DNA of 64,000 bases from Glossina fuscipes (GCF_014805625.2 NW_023998417.1:5543722-5607721); one strand, 5' to 3'. Counted from the stretch's first letter, positions 12,719-26,974 are shown. Numbers and translations are program-made. Notes: generated by a model from the letters alone, not told the origin.

Positions 12719-15047
12719 TGTATATAACGCACATATATACATGCACAAAAGAACAGACTTTGAAAATATGAATTTTATGTCACGTGCAGTTAATGGATTT
12801 GTCAGTCGCTTTACAAAGTCAAACCTAAATAATACATTAATAGTAACTGCAAATGAAGGACAAGTAAATTAACCTGAATATGTGGGCATATTTTCTCTAT
12901 TTATTTATACCTTACATTAAGGCCCGCTAGGTAAACGTGTAACAAAAAGCAACAAAAAAAAAAAAAAAAAGAATTTTTTTTTCATATTTTTTTCTTTTTA
13001 CTTTTAACTTTGACTAGTATTATTCTCCCTACGTATGACTATTACTTAGTTTTGATTAGATCACGTCCCGTTTCTATGACATAATTTAAACGAAAAAAAA
13101 AAAAAAAAAAAAAAAATGCGCAATATAATATTTTCTATTATCCATCTATTAGATCTTAAACTCGATTCTAACAATAATTTCCGTAATACTCTTGCTTAGT
13201 TAAGCCTTAACTGTTTACGAAACTAACCGTATTTCCTCAACAGCAACTCGAGTCCAATAACTTTTCTAACATAAATGACGAGAGTAGGCGAGAAAAACAT
13301 GATGACCTGCCAAACTTTCTGCATTTTGCATATCTTACATATCGTACAATCTGACATAGTAGTCAGTTTATTTCATCCGCTATTCACACACAATGCAGCC
13401 TCCTTTGAAATGCAAGCAAGCAAGCAAGCAAGCAACCTATGGAAAATTCGCTGACACTAGATATATGCCAAAAAAGTTTTTTTTTTTTTTTTTAATGTTA
13501 AACGAGAATGCATTGTGTATTCTCATTCATACACGTCTTCAACTTTTTAACACAAGTTTTACGCATAACACTTTAAATTGCATTTGCAAAAAAAAAAATT
13601 CTTATTTAAATAAAATCTATCAGATATTTTCCACAATAGAGAGCAATAAAAAAGTCTAACACATATCTATGTATGTAGTAAAGAAAGGAAGAAAAGAAAC
13701 AAATATGGATTGAGAAATTTTACACTATGAAAATTATTAATTCAATACAACTAAAAGTAGGCAACAGTTAAATATTTAAAGTCTCCTTAATATTTTTTGC
13801 TATTTCACTATCGAAAGTTTTTGGAAATGTTTGTCATCTCTAGGATAAAGGTTTTCGGGTTTTTTCATTTCGATGTTAGAATCCTTTCTGTCCCTTTGTC
13901 CATTGCAAAAGTGTTGTTGGGCCATTCATACTAAGAAGTTTGCGATATAGCAAACTAAATGAAAAGGAAAAAATTTGAATCTAAAAAATTATTCCCAATC
14001 AACCTATCCCGGGACGGGTGGCATATTCAAATCTTTTTCAAAATTATTTACATGCTTTAGCTTTACTAGAAGAGAGAGAGAGTTTATTAAGAGAGATTGA
14101 CAAGCGTGATCTGCATGATTTAAAGGTCGATTTTTGCTCATATCTCTACTTTCTTCTTTATGATTTTATTGAGTATTCACAACCAATGATAAACGAAAGA
14201 ATAAATGACGGTAGAGAGTTGAACGAACAAATCGCTTTAGATGTGAATATATTATATATGCAATACCAATGTCCCTAAAATATATATATTGCTATTATAT
14301 TATTAAAAAGGAAAAAAAACTTCTAACTGGAAGAACAGCGTAACCTTAGCTCTTAGAGCACGAGGAGTAGGATTAAAAAGGAGATCAATTTTAAAATGGA
14401 TAGGTTAAAAATACAAGTTAATGAGACTTGAAAAAGCCTCAATAAAAACTTGAATCAATTTTTAAGCCTTTAGGTACAGGTACAGGTGGTGGGCTCCTAT
14501 TAAAATTGTTTTGAAATTTTCTTTCCCCTATCCTTAGGTGATTAAACTTTCACGAATTGTAGATTTATTATGATTATTTTCAAAAGTGTTTTCTCGAAAT
14601 AATTCAACATTTCCACACAAGATATTCTAATAAAAATTGGCGGAAGTTAGACGCAAACATACAAACAAAGCTTAACAATTTATAATCTCCTGGTGATTTA
14701 GAATTCAATTAATTTATGGCATTCTCTCGGCGCTAGGCATGATATCAAATTAAATGAAATAGAGAACAAAGGAAAAATCTTTATTGCTCTTAATGCAAAT
14801 TTAAGCTAAACAAAAAAAACAAAAAAAAACAAATTGCATTATATCAAAATCATATTATGAATTAATTTTTTGAAGCAAAAAATCTCTATAGATATAAGAG
14901 TAAAACTCTATAAGTGAGAAAAAGAAAAGGAAACAAGAGTGACGTTGCGCGGAGGAAACCTATACCTTTTATGTCCTTCGTTCGTTTGTCATACACTTTT
15001 CTAGTGCAAAGAATCTCAAATATTTTCAATAGCGAAAAATATTTATT

Positions 15048-15081
<34 letters not shown>

Positions 15082-16328
15082 CAAAAGCTAACAATTTCGT
15101 AGCGTTAAGGGTAAATTATCTCACAGATCTCTGTTGTATGTACAAAAACATTAATTGATTGAACTTGATATAAACATTATGAAAAACTTAAAATGCATTT
15201 ACTATTTGATTATAATGTATTTAGTATATTATAATTTAGTATATTATAATATTTAGTATATTATAAGAATCAAGTTAAATAACATGAATTAATTAAAGTA
15301 AAATTGAAACAAATGACAAAAAAAACATAATTTTCATGGACAAAAGACTTTGGAATGTCTGCAAATTGATGATAGCATACAGCACAGTTTTGAAAAGTTA
15401 CCAAAAATTTCTTGGATAACAATTCATTTGTGTGAATATGTTTCTGTTCTGTTCTGTTCTGTTCTGTTCTGTTCTTACAATGACATTTCTAAACATTTTC
15501 TAATTAAAATTTATTATAAATAAGTTCTTAATAAACCAAAAAAAAAAAAAAAAATTCTCGAAAGTTTGTGACTATAAATGCATATTACTTTGTCTAACAA
15601 GTATTCTTTCCAAAGCTGATATTGGTCGAATGTAAAAGCTCACGTTTCGATGAACGTCCGTGAAGAAATTTTCATATGTAGACTTTCTCGCATGTTTTCC
15701 TGGACGTAACGTATTACTAATTAATGGCTCGACGACTTTCATGTGAACTACACCAGAATCGCTTTTGCCTGATCTCGGCCTAGAATCCTTATAAATCATT
15801 GCTCCTTTCCGTTGAGTTTCAAGAGTTAGGAAAAAATTGATTTAGTTTCTCTTCTCCTCATCTATTGCCCTTACACGGAATAAAAATGTGTCTCCGAATT
15901 TCTTTTGAATCGTTTTGTATACACATACATATTTACATACATACATGTATGTATGTATGTATGTACGTTTTTTATATTTCAAATTAACTCGTAAGATGGC
16001 TTAAGATAAATTCTTGCAAAGGCATAGAAAATCGCTAACCAATTACCGGCTATCTATATATTCGCTAATATATTCATATATACAATCGTTTCTCAAAGTC
16101 AAAATGGTCAGCACAAGTGAAGAGTCATAGCAAGTTGCCGTGTAGGGAGAAAGTTTCTAGCATACGATCATTTGCTGATTATACCTTCACGGTATAATTT
16201 CATACTAATACAGGTAAATGTTATTTTAAATGCATGCGCTACATATATAGAGATCGTCATCATCATCATCATCATCATCATCATCGTTATCATTATCTAC
16301 TTAATAAATGATAGATATTGAAACTTAC
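3787..16328. other. Long syd-1 first intron / upstream region, no further gene recognised
   Basis: 12.5 kb of AT-rich DNA between the two syd-1 first exons. It holds many TA microsatellites (longest about 5918-5969), an (AAT)n tract at 7242-7297, another near 10447-10477, poly-T or poly-A runs (for example 15050-15081) and a pentamer (TTCTG)n at 15442-15475. A roughly 30-bp motif (GATGAATTTTT...GTAGCTT) occurs at 6521 and again at 6626. Apart from an unexplained minus-strand frame near 15572-15799, I see nothing that looks coding. Confidence 0.6.
15442..15475. repeat. (TTCTG)n pentanucleotide microsatellite
   Basis: About seven near-perfect tandem copies of TTCTG in the long syd-1 intron. 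Confidence 0.9.
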
Positions 16329-16415
16329 CTTTCTTCGTCCACAACAAAGCATTCTTCGCGCACGCGAATGTCCTGTAGCTGCTTTCAATCGTGTAAACTT
16401 CTTCTTCCACTGCAT
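16329..16415 (-). CDS. syd-1: syd-1 distal alternative first coding exon (basic, CC-containing N-terminus)
   Basis: The minus strand reads 29 codons from ATG 16415: MQWKKKFTRLK, then AATGHSRARRMLCCGRRK, then a consensus GTAAGT donor in phase 0. This matches the phase of the common exon at 3567 (12.8-kb intron) and ends in Lys, like the proximal exon. The codon immediately before the ATG is an in-frame TAA, so the start is fixed. Clustered Lys/Arg around a Cys-Cys pair suggests a palmitoylated, membrane-binding N-terminus (inference). From memory, Drosophila isoforms have a similar basic 'LCCGRRK' lead-in to ENGRSVPDV, but I cannot check this here. Confidence 0.7.
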
Positions 16416-16936
16416 TTAGTGGTAATAGTAAAGATGTGACGATACGTCGTATCTATGGCACGTTTCGATTGCCTTTAAATTGCACCGCATTAATGTATTT
16501 TTCAAAGCATTACAGCATACAGCAGCAACAGCCGCAACAGCAGCCCATTTCACTTTTAATAATGGGGTCGCAGATGATTCACTAAACATACGTTCGTTCT
16601 TTCGTTCGTTCTTTCTTTCGTTCTTTCGTATATAAATATAAATATTCTTTCCAATGGTTGCCGCCTTACATTGGTAGAACAATTGAAATGCAAAAGATTT
16701 TCTATATAATTTTACAAACTATGATGTGTCTTTTCTTTCTCTCATCTAAAGTCTCATTAACTCGTAACGCATATACAAATGTTCATAATTTTTTTTGTTG
16801 CTTTTTTCTCGTCTTTTCTTTTCGTTGTAAACTCAACCTTGTCTCAAACCAAAAAAGAAACTGCAATAAGAAAAGAAAAAGAAGAAGCTCTGTTTAAATA
16901 ATATACGCGGTCGCATTGTAAAAAAAAGAAAGAATA

Positions 16937-16973
<37 letters not shown>

Positions 16974-18464
16974 TATAAATTCCTAGTAAGCGAGACAATA
17001 GAGTAAAGTGCTTTCAAGCCCATATAAAGTTGAAAAACGGTGGACGTGAATTTTCTGAAAGATTTCTTTTCTCTACTTTGTTTTTCTTTAATGGTTGACA
17101 TTTTACTTATCATCATACTTTCTTGCTACTGCCTTAGCATACAGAGGAGTATAAAGTTTTGTAGAATTTTTATAGTTATGCGCCGTCCAAGTGCAATAAA
17201 GGATAATAAACTCTAGCCAAGAAGTATACGTATGTTTTCATCTATATAGATGCAGATGAGTATAATATACAAGTATATATATATGTATATGCATTTGTGC
17301 ACATGCATTTGTATGTAAGTCAAAAAAGTGCATTCACTCTATACCCGGTTGGCATTTTGCCATCTATCCATGTGCTGCTTAACAACATGATTTTTAAATT
17401 AAAATCCTTGAACTAAACGAACGGGGCACACACAGCACATGAACGCAGAGCGTCAAGGCACATGAGAGAATTTTTCCCTACTAACGATTTCTATAATTGT
17501 TTGTATGCATGTATTGGTACCTAAACATTATCGTAGATACAACATATACATAAATGTGTCTGTCTCTGTGTGTGTGTTTGTGTGTGTGTGTGTGTTTGTG
17601 TTTGTGTATAAATGTAAAAATGAATATGTTTTTGCATCTACACTCTGAACTTATGATGATGATTTTCTCCTTCTATATTTTAATCGATTTCAAGCCAAAC
17701 AATAGCCTGAGAAATTAAAGTAATAATTAAATCAAAAGTCTAAAGCAATTCCGGCGCTGTTAGCTATAGCTGTTCATGGCATCTTCAATGCATATATATA
17801 TATATATATATGTGCGCTTAGATGTTTAAATTTATGCTTGTATACATCAAGGCTATACATGTTCCTAGTCGTGTTATGAAAAATAAACAAAATTGATTTG
17901 AAATAATCTAAAATCTAAATAAGTAAATTAATTTAGCCAACCTTTAGATACCAACCATCTAAGGCTAACGCATCAAGGAAACGCATTAAAATTGTGTCAT
18001 AATAAAAAGGCTTATATGAGTTTGTGTACTATGGAATGCTTGAAAATTTTTTTTTTTATTGAAATAAATTCTTCGTAGAGTTGGTTTTTAATCAAACCAA
18101 ACCAAACCATATTTGCCTTCGAAAAATCGTAAGCATTTGATATACCATGTCATGCATTTTAATCATGGAGGACGAGCAGCCGCCAATATTTCTTACGAAA
18201 ATTCCAACTACAAGCAAGATATGACTGAAAAAACCCCCAAAAAAAGCTGAAAAAATCATCTTGAGATCACTTATTCATGAGAGAACGTCGACGGAAATTA
18301 TAATACAAGGACTTCACTTGATGTACATCAGTTAATTGCAATTCCGCGTTGTGTCACGAATTTCGGTGAATTCATTTCAAAGTGTGGACAATAAACACGT
18401 CATGCGCTGAGTCCTTTTTCAGAATTTTTGAAAAAAGTCGTTTCGAGTCTTGAGAGCAGACTTT

Positions 18465-19215
18465 TTATATACCCGTTATCATTCGATGAGGGGTATATTC
18501 GTTTTGTCAAATATGGCCGTCTGTCCGTCTGTCCGTTCTAAGCATTTTTCTGGTCGCAAAAATCAAGTTAACGACTTAAACGACTTGTAAACAGAAACAG
18601 TAGACTTGGCTCCAAACTGGGTCAAACTGATCGACGAATGCGCGTTCAGCGGCACGTAACTATACACACACATCTATTTACAAAAAGGTAAAGGTTTTTT
18701 TTGCTCATTACTCACATATACAGCAGATAAAAGTACAAAAATTTGTATTTCTATGGGCGTTACTGTAGTACCTGTATAAAAATGGGAAAAATTGACCACG
18801 CCTATTTATTATTATAGCACAGAAGCAACAAAATACATAAACTCTTGGCCAATCTGAAATTCGGCAAGCGGCTAAGCATGCCTGCATGCATGTTCATTTG
18901 TCTATCTGTCCGTCTGAATATCTTCTTCGCCCACAAATTTGTCAAAGAATTTGAAAATGACCCGAAATTTCCAAGGGACGCTCACATGCCTGTGCAAGAA
19001 AAACTGTGAATCCTTTCATTTTTTGTGATCCCATAATGTACAACAACTACACTATGAAAACTTCCCCTTTTATTTTAAGAATTGGAAAAACCAGCCGCAC
19101 CCATCCGACATGGTAGAATATGCAAATGTAGCTCTTTTCCTTTTTCTTTAGTATTTTTCTAGGACAAGGGTTGATGTTTTATTTGTTTTTTTTCTCAAAC
19201 TACGGTTGATCGGGT
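18465..19215 (+). repeat. Dispersed intronic repeat, family A (TGTCCGTCTG type)
   Basis: Contains GGCCGTCTGTCCGTCTGTCC followed by a non-coding body with CTCATTACTC, a run ending CTGTATAAAAATGG and ACGCCTATTTATT. The same ordered landmarks recur near 39385-40065. No open frame of substance; probably a non-autonomous transposable element. Ends not resolved. Confidence 0.5.
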
Positions 19216-19672
19216 ATCAAAAGACAATTATAGGCAAATGTTAATCTGCAAGTCCTGACTTAAGATGAATGATAATTTTAGAATTAGGAAGAAAGGGCGC
19301 CCTAAACGGGCAAAAAAATTTGAAGAAATGCAAAGAACCTTGAATAAAAACCCAGGTTGGTCGGAATGAAAAGGCCACTCGACAAATTTGAAGGAAAAAT
19401 GTTTTAATAATATTTTCGACTAACGACACAAAGCGGATCCTTTTCGATGAGCACAAAAGTCACAAAAGGTAAATATAAACGAAAGACACGCTACTCTGGT
19501 TTTGTGTACTCGATATTTAGTGCGATTAGCTACCTATAGTATAATCAAGATTTTCGTTCATACACTCAAGTGAATAAAATCAAATGAAAACGACGAATTA
19601 CAAAATTAAATTAAATTAACTTTATAAAATTAAACTAAATTAACAGAAAAGAAGTAAAAACCGCTTATCATT

Positions 19673-19970
19673 AAATACCCTACACAACTTCTATTAATAC
19701 AGTTATTCATATAACGACTTCGCAAAGTGAGGCATTGTAAGGGTGACTGGTCCAAGACGTGATCCGGTCCAAAAGCATTTCCAATAACGTTCATTGCTGG
19801 ACCAAAACATGTGGATGCCTTATAAATACCCTACACAACTTCTATTAATACAATTATTCATATAACGACTTCGCCAAGTGAGACATTCTAAGGGTAACTG
19901 ATTCAAAAAGTGGTCCGATCCAAAAGCATTTCCAATAACGTTCATCACCATGGACCAAAACATATTGGTA
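19673..19970 (+). repeat. Tandem duplication, 151-bp period
   Basis: AAATACCCTACACAACTTCT begins at 19673 and again at 19824, and AAAAGCATTTCCAATAACGT recurs at the same 151-bp offset. The two copies differ by scattered substitutions, so the duplication is not recent. Just downstream, near 20007, is GGGACAGACGGACAGAC, the reverse form of the family A motif. Confidence 0.85.
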
Positions 19971-20632
19971 CTCCAAACAGCCTTTAGGTGGAACATAAGA
20001 GGGACAGACGGACAGACAATCTTAGTATGATAAGCTTGATGGTATAAAAGGTGGCTCTATCTCAACTCCCACCTTGAGTGTTGCATACATGCGCACAAAC
20101 TTAATATACCCTTGTATCAAAAGTAATGTAGGGTATAACAATATAGAACAAATTAAGATGAAATATAATATAAATTTTTTTTAATTATTAAATAAATAAA
20201 ATTAAGTAAAACAAAATTAAATCAAAATGAATTGAAGAAGTAAAAAGTTTTAAATAAATATTGAGCAAAAGAAATGAAAGAAAGAAAGAAAGAAATGAAA
20301 GGGAAGAATGAAGTGTAATAACGAATATAATAAATTCAAGTAATAAAAATGATATGAAATTAACTTTGCATTCTTCAATACGTGAAACTCTGACGCTTGC
20401 CATGCGCAATTTGAGAATTACAAAACACACAATCGTTTAAATAACTGAATGTGTACAACAAAAAATTGTTAACCGAAAACGATTTGTATGATGAACGTAA
20501 TAACAATATTTGCTATAATACCTAACATATACAAGCATAAATATGCAAATATTCTATGAAATCACAGCAGCGTAACGGTAATATAAGTATGCATATGTAC
20601 TATAAACATACAAGAAAAAAAACACACATACA

Positions 20633-20664
<32 letters not shown>

Positions 20665-21157
20665 TTCATATAAAAAGGATTTATTGTTATGACATCATAA
20701 ATTGACATAAATATGTACAGGTGTACACTCGCCTATATAAAAGCTAGCGGAACACGTATTAACAACATTCGCATTTATTATTGCATGCATGCATATGAGC
20801 GGTCTGACACGCATTTATATACGGTCTAATGCAGGTGCACAAATGTGGGTTACTGGTGGCATCAATTACGTTTTAGTAGAAATACAATTGTGGATTCTGA
20901 GTTAATAAGAAGAAAAAAAAAAAAGCATAAATACAAAAGAAGAAGAAGAACAAGAAGAAGAAGAAAAAATAATTATTATTATTCATAACGAAACGGAGGG
21001 ATATTGAACTCGAAACTATTGAATATTTCATTCATGTACATATACATTAACATATGCATATATACGTATATGAATTTTTTTATTAGCCTTTTACACGCGT
21101 CAATACTATCATTAAACATTTTCTATTACCGTTAAGATACGTAAGTGCTACATACAC

Positions 21158-21190
<33 letters not shown>

Positions 21191-21926
21191 GCATATTTAT
21201 ACAAACACATTTAACGTGTATGTGCGTAAGAAAATTTATGCTCATACTTATACACATGTACACAAGTAATTACGTTCAAGAGACAAACATCGTGCTGATT
21301 TTATCTTCCGAGTATACACAAATACAAATACACGCAATTACGCGTATATAGGGTAAGAACATATTATATATATGTAAACATATATATATATATATATATA
21401 TGTAATTACATGTTACGCATGTATATAAGATTCTTTGCTTTTGATAACAATTTGAATCCATAGTTATGTGTACAAAAACTTTTGCTTACTTGTATTGGTT
21501 AGGTGTATGCGTAAATAGAATATTGCCTGCACATAATTGTATAAAAGTTTTCATATTCATTTTTTTTTTTTTTTTTTTTGTTCTTTTAATTTTTTGTTCA
21601 AACTAGTGCGTTGAAAATTACACGCACATACATTTCATGCAACCACATATACATGCTACTCTTGCTCCTTCTCTGCCCCCTTTCTCCACGGGCTCATTCT
21701 TTCTTTATTTCTTTCTTTTTTTCTCTCTCTCTCTCTCTTTCGCTCCAAATATACCCCCCTTTTCTTCCTTCTTTCCGACAAAGCTATATAACGTTGGCTT
21801 TCCTCTATAGAATTAGAAAAAAAAATTACACTTAATTCAGATTGAGTCTCAGTTTCCTTGCCTTCTTCTAATCTAATAAAAAAGACAAAGCATTTGAATT
21901 ATTTTTCTCAAAACCCTTATTGTTAC

Positions 21927-21974
<48 letters not shown>

Positions 21975-23158
21975 ATTTCAGTTTTTCTTTTTCAACATTA
22001 TGTCAGAAGATTTGCTTTAGAATTCTTTGTTGCCTTAATTTGTCAAGGTCTTGGTTTTGTTCAAGCTTCAATGTTTCAATATTTTCAAATTATCTTAAGT
22101 GTTAATTAAATTTCAATGGGTAGCGTTGTTATACCGCAACTTTTTATATACGCTAAAGCTGATGTTACGTTAAATGCATTGTGAAATAAATCTTATTGAC
22201 ACTTGCCTTCAGTTTCTGCCTCAATAAGACTTAGGATTAGACAAATTGAATAAATATTATATTTGATAGCTCGCGGAAATATTTCCCCAAACTACGAATG
22301 AATATTATTCGACTGCGATATTATGCGGAGCTTAAATCTTTTGAAAATTTTCATAGCACAGATGATGATTTTCAATCAACAATTTGGTGGAACGTCATTG
22401 CAATCATATTTTCAAAGTTTTCCCTTTTTTTCCGATAAGTACTTGCTATTGTATGCTCTTCTTCATTATAATTAATGGTCACCATAACAGAGCATCGGCT
22501 GCTTGACTATTTTTTTACATAAATTTTAATGTTGATCGGGCGAAGGGTTCTACTCGTACGAAATCATATCACTTGCATACCACGCGAAGAAATTATTTTT
22601 TTGAAAACATAAAGTTCGCTATAACGATAAGAAGAAAAACGGTGTGTGCCTATGTATTAGCTATATGCGAGGCAACCGCTCTACCGCGATATAAAAGATT
22701 CGTCCGTCCACTAAATAGATAAGTGTTGTAATAAGACATCTGGGCTTTCCCACTCGCGCGTCCACTCACGCACGCTATCGTGAATCGCCTGCACTGTGCA
22801 CGGCCTTGCAATAACCTACCAGCAGGCATTTTTTCCCTCCAGATGTTTCCATTTTCAAGCCAAACTAATACTCCTTCCGTCCTTGAGCCTATGAACCTAT
22901 GAACTCTTCCAAGCCACAACCATGCCAAGCACGCACATATGGGAGACATTCCCCGACTGACTGATTGCTAGAAAATTGTATACATATGTGTATGCACACA
23001 CATTTTTCCGAGAACGAAAGCAATATGAAATAAAGAAGAAGATTGTAATGTCACCAACATTGACAGAGTTTTTCCTAACTACAGAAGATCCTATGAATTG
23101 ATTTAAATGATTTGTTTAGTCTCTACGTAAGAACCGAAAGGAAATGAGATTCGTTATA

Positions 23159-23163
<5 letters not shown>

Positions 23164-23201
<38 letters not shown>
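23164..23201. repeat. (GA)n microsatellite
   Basis: 38 nt of pure GA. Such tracts can bind GAGA factor in flies (established knowledge), but no promoter was identified beside it. Confidence 0.95.
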
Positions 23202-23204
<3 letters not shown>

Positions 23205-23679
23205 CAGTTTAGCATGAACGAAGGCATTTATTTGCATTGAATATATTTCGTCGTATATTTGCTGACTGTAGAGCATTGATATTTATGATAAATTTCAAGA
23301 TTGCAAACAAAGGTCTTGTATGAATATTAATAATCTAAGCTTTAAAAGCATCATCTAACACACTCAACAGAACACGCTAACAAGAAATATTTTCTACATT
23401 AAATCGACCAATAAACAATTATTGAAATGCTTGACTACTACTTAACTGACTGACTTAACTGCAAATATGTATGTATGTATATATCTCGCAAAAAAAAATT
23501 TTTTTTTTTTTTTTTTGTTACAGTTTATAACACTTTAAACTAACTATTAAACGTTCATATATACTGACGACAAGACCACTTGCTTCATATGATGTGAAGA
23601 CGAAGACAACATGTATTGTTTTATTTGCGTGATAATAGAAAGTTTTTTTTTTATTTTTTTTTTTCCTCAAAATTAAGGT

Positions 23680-23717
<38 letters not shown>

Positions 23718-24388
23718 TAAAGAGAGACGGAATCCAATTACTATTATTTATTTAATAAATCACTTGTGCATGAGCATAATAATGAATGTTTTTGTCAAAT
23801 TTCATATCTATATAGCGTATTGTGAAATATATGAAATGATTCTTAGAAACTATTAACCATTCAAGAATTTGGTTAATTACCTTTCGATTTATCCGTTAGT
23901 CGGACTAAGTCGCCTAAGTCGATCCTAACCGAATAATGAAATGAAAAGAATTTATGATCAGAAAAATTCCCGCTTAAAAGTCATCTCATAGGCAAGTTCA
24001 GCGAATGCAAATGCATCCAATGAGTAGAGTTGATGATCCAACTTGAGATTATCAAGTAATCAATTTTTTTTTTTTTTTTTGACTGTAATGATGCCTTTTA
24101 CACAGATTTCGCTAAGTAAAATACATGTTATGCTAACGCTTATCATGCTTTAGAGACTTGTGCAGCTCTCGTAATAAGTAGCAAAAGAACATATTATGGC
24201 ATAAGGGCTTCTTCGAAATGATGATTAATAATTTGCAAAAACAGTTAACAACAGAGACAAGAAACAAGTCTCAAGTGTGAAATATCAATCGCTAGACTAA
24301 ACGATGTTTATTCTCTCGTTTAAAATTCTGCACACACACACACAAACACTAAATACCAACAATGAATAATTAATTGATTTATCTCTAC

Positions 24389-24427
<39 letters not shown>

Positions 24428-25491
24428 GCTCCTCTTACCTTACTTTATTTACTCTTCTTATCATATTTATCGGATACGGATATCGGAATTAGTAATTTCT
24501 CATTAATAATGTATGAATAATTTCATACGATTTAATTTGTAAATTTCCGTTACGTTGTAAATTTTTTTGTAATCAAAATCTTTTCTCTTAAAAACGAGTT
24601 CGAGTTCTCATATCAAGAATTTTTGTCTTTTATATATATACATATATACATATATATATATATATATGGACGTGTGCATGAGAGGAATGCATGAAATGCT
24701 TTTATGATACTAAGTTAGTTGTACGATAAATATCTGAAATGACATAATGATGACAGTTAGCTAAACAACGCAAACGCACACATATACAATCCACCTCTCC
24801 CCACCCCCCCACAAATGAAAAGAACAAGAAGAATAAGAGCAAAAAAGAAAAGCAAAAATATATAGGAAAAACAAAAAAAATTATAACGAACTGCTTTTTA
24901 CTCCAATACAACAATTGTTGTTGTTGTTAGTATGTGTAATACTAGTAGTAGGACTTGTGATGACTGATGATGATGATGACGACGATGACGATGACGATGA
25001 CGATGATGCTGCTGACTTCGATTTGTTGCAATTTCCGGTAGAGTTTCACACATGCACATATGCATGTGCATAAATACAAAAGTATTTCCGTTGGGTTAGA
25101 GATGGTGATGGCAATGATGACGATGTAATATTTGATGCAGTTCTTCTTTTGCCATTTATTGTTGTTGTTAGATTGCTTGTTATTTTATTGTTTCGTTTAG
25201 TTGAGCAATGATGTGACTTGGATCGAAGGAATCTTATTCTTCTTCTTCTTCTTTGACGTACATACATGAACACACATGAATGATAAACACAGGCGCACAC
25301 ACACAATATATTAAAGATATCTATGTATAGAGTCTTTCGCTGTTAGTTTTTCCTTTTTGTCTGCTTGTTCGTTTGCTTTTTACTACTTTTTACTTTTTGC
25401 TTTTTTTTTTTTTTTTTGTTTTTTTATTTCTTTTTATTTTTTTGTTCATATATGAGCAATTTCTTCATTGACTACTACTACTATTATGTAG

Positions 25492-25523
<32 letters not shown>

Positions 25524-26386
25524 CGTATATGCAGGCGCAAGCTGTAGGGAAGTCTACATATGTATGCATGCGTCTCTCTCTCGCTTTCTCTGTGTGTGTG
25601 TGTGTTTTTTTGTGTGTGTGTGTTTGCATTTGTATGTATATGGTTATGTGTGTATGTATGCGCGTGCATGTATAAGATGTTCTATATTTTAGTTTTACGG
25701 CTTTTCCGAAAAACTATACATCTGTCGTTGTGATATTTCGGTGGTCAATAAACTCATTGCTTGTTATAGAAACCCGAATAGTTGTATTTGTTTTATTTTT
25801 TTTTTATTTATTTATTTTTTTTTTTTATTTTTTTTTTTTTCTCTTTACTTTTCTTATATTATTTCATTTGTTACACACACGCGAATGAAAATAAGCATTA
25901 CTTTTTCAATAAACTCATCTAATAATCATGAGATTTTCCATTTTGAAAACTTTTCGTAGCTAGTTTTTTTTTTTTTTTTTTTTGTTCCAGTGTTTGTTAA
26001 TTTCACTTTTTTCTTAATATTCTTAATAATGTTATTATCACTACAACGATTAATGTCTTTTGCTTATCATTTAATTCATCGATTTCTTCTTCTTCTTTTT
26101 TTAATTTTTTTTTTTAATAAAAAGAAAGGCTTTTTTTTTTTTATAAATCAATTTTTCATTCACTTTATTGCTATTCTGTTGGCCCGTAGCATTTGCTCTT
26201 CTCGTTCAATATCACACATTCACACTGTCTCCCTGATCAGATTTTTTTTCTATTTTGAGCAGCAGCACCGATAGTAGCAGCAGCAGCAGCAGCAGCAACA
26301 GCAATATAGCAGTGTGTTAGCAAAGGAATGCGTTAGCATATGAAAGGTAGTGTAAAAGCTTTCTTTTTCAATTGTGAAGTGAATGG

Positions 26387-26420
<34 letters not shown>

Positions 26421-26974
26421 TCCGATTCGTTTCGTAGAGTTTTCTCTAATTTACACACGTTAGGAAGAAGAACAAGAAAAATGATAAAAAAAAAAAAATA
26501 TCTAAAGAGCAAATAGAGAAAAAAAAAGTACATTTTTATTCTCTTTCAAAGGCTGTGAAAGCTTTATTAATATTAATTGTTATTTTGGAAAAATATACAC
26601 GCGCGAGAGAGCACATTAGGGTAACATTGCATTATGTATATATATCGTATACAATAAGCAAAAGCGAGATAACATCATATATACTGTGTTTGGTTTATTC
26701 AGTATAATAAAATATCCTGTTTGACTATAACCTAAGCGAGAAGTTGACCGTTACGATGATGTTTGATAATAATGACAATTCTACAGAAAGTGTTACAACC
26801 AACACATATAAACATAAAATTTACACCACCGAACTGCTGCTGCTCTTGCTAGCTAATGGTAAAGAATTGGAGCAAATTTTCGGCGGGGGTATTATGCGGC
26901 ATAATTCCATCAACGATAAACGTGAATTTATTTTTTCAAATTATTTGCTTGCCATTGTATGCACAAGCACACAC

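Noticed and set aside
22650..22720. tRNA gene suggested by GGTAGAGCGGTTGCCTCGCA on the minus strand
   Set aside because: No B box or acceptor-stem pairing at the right distance.
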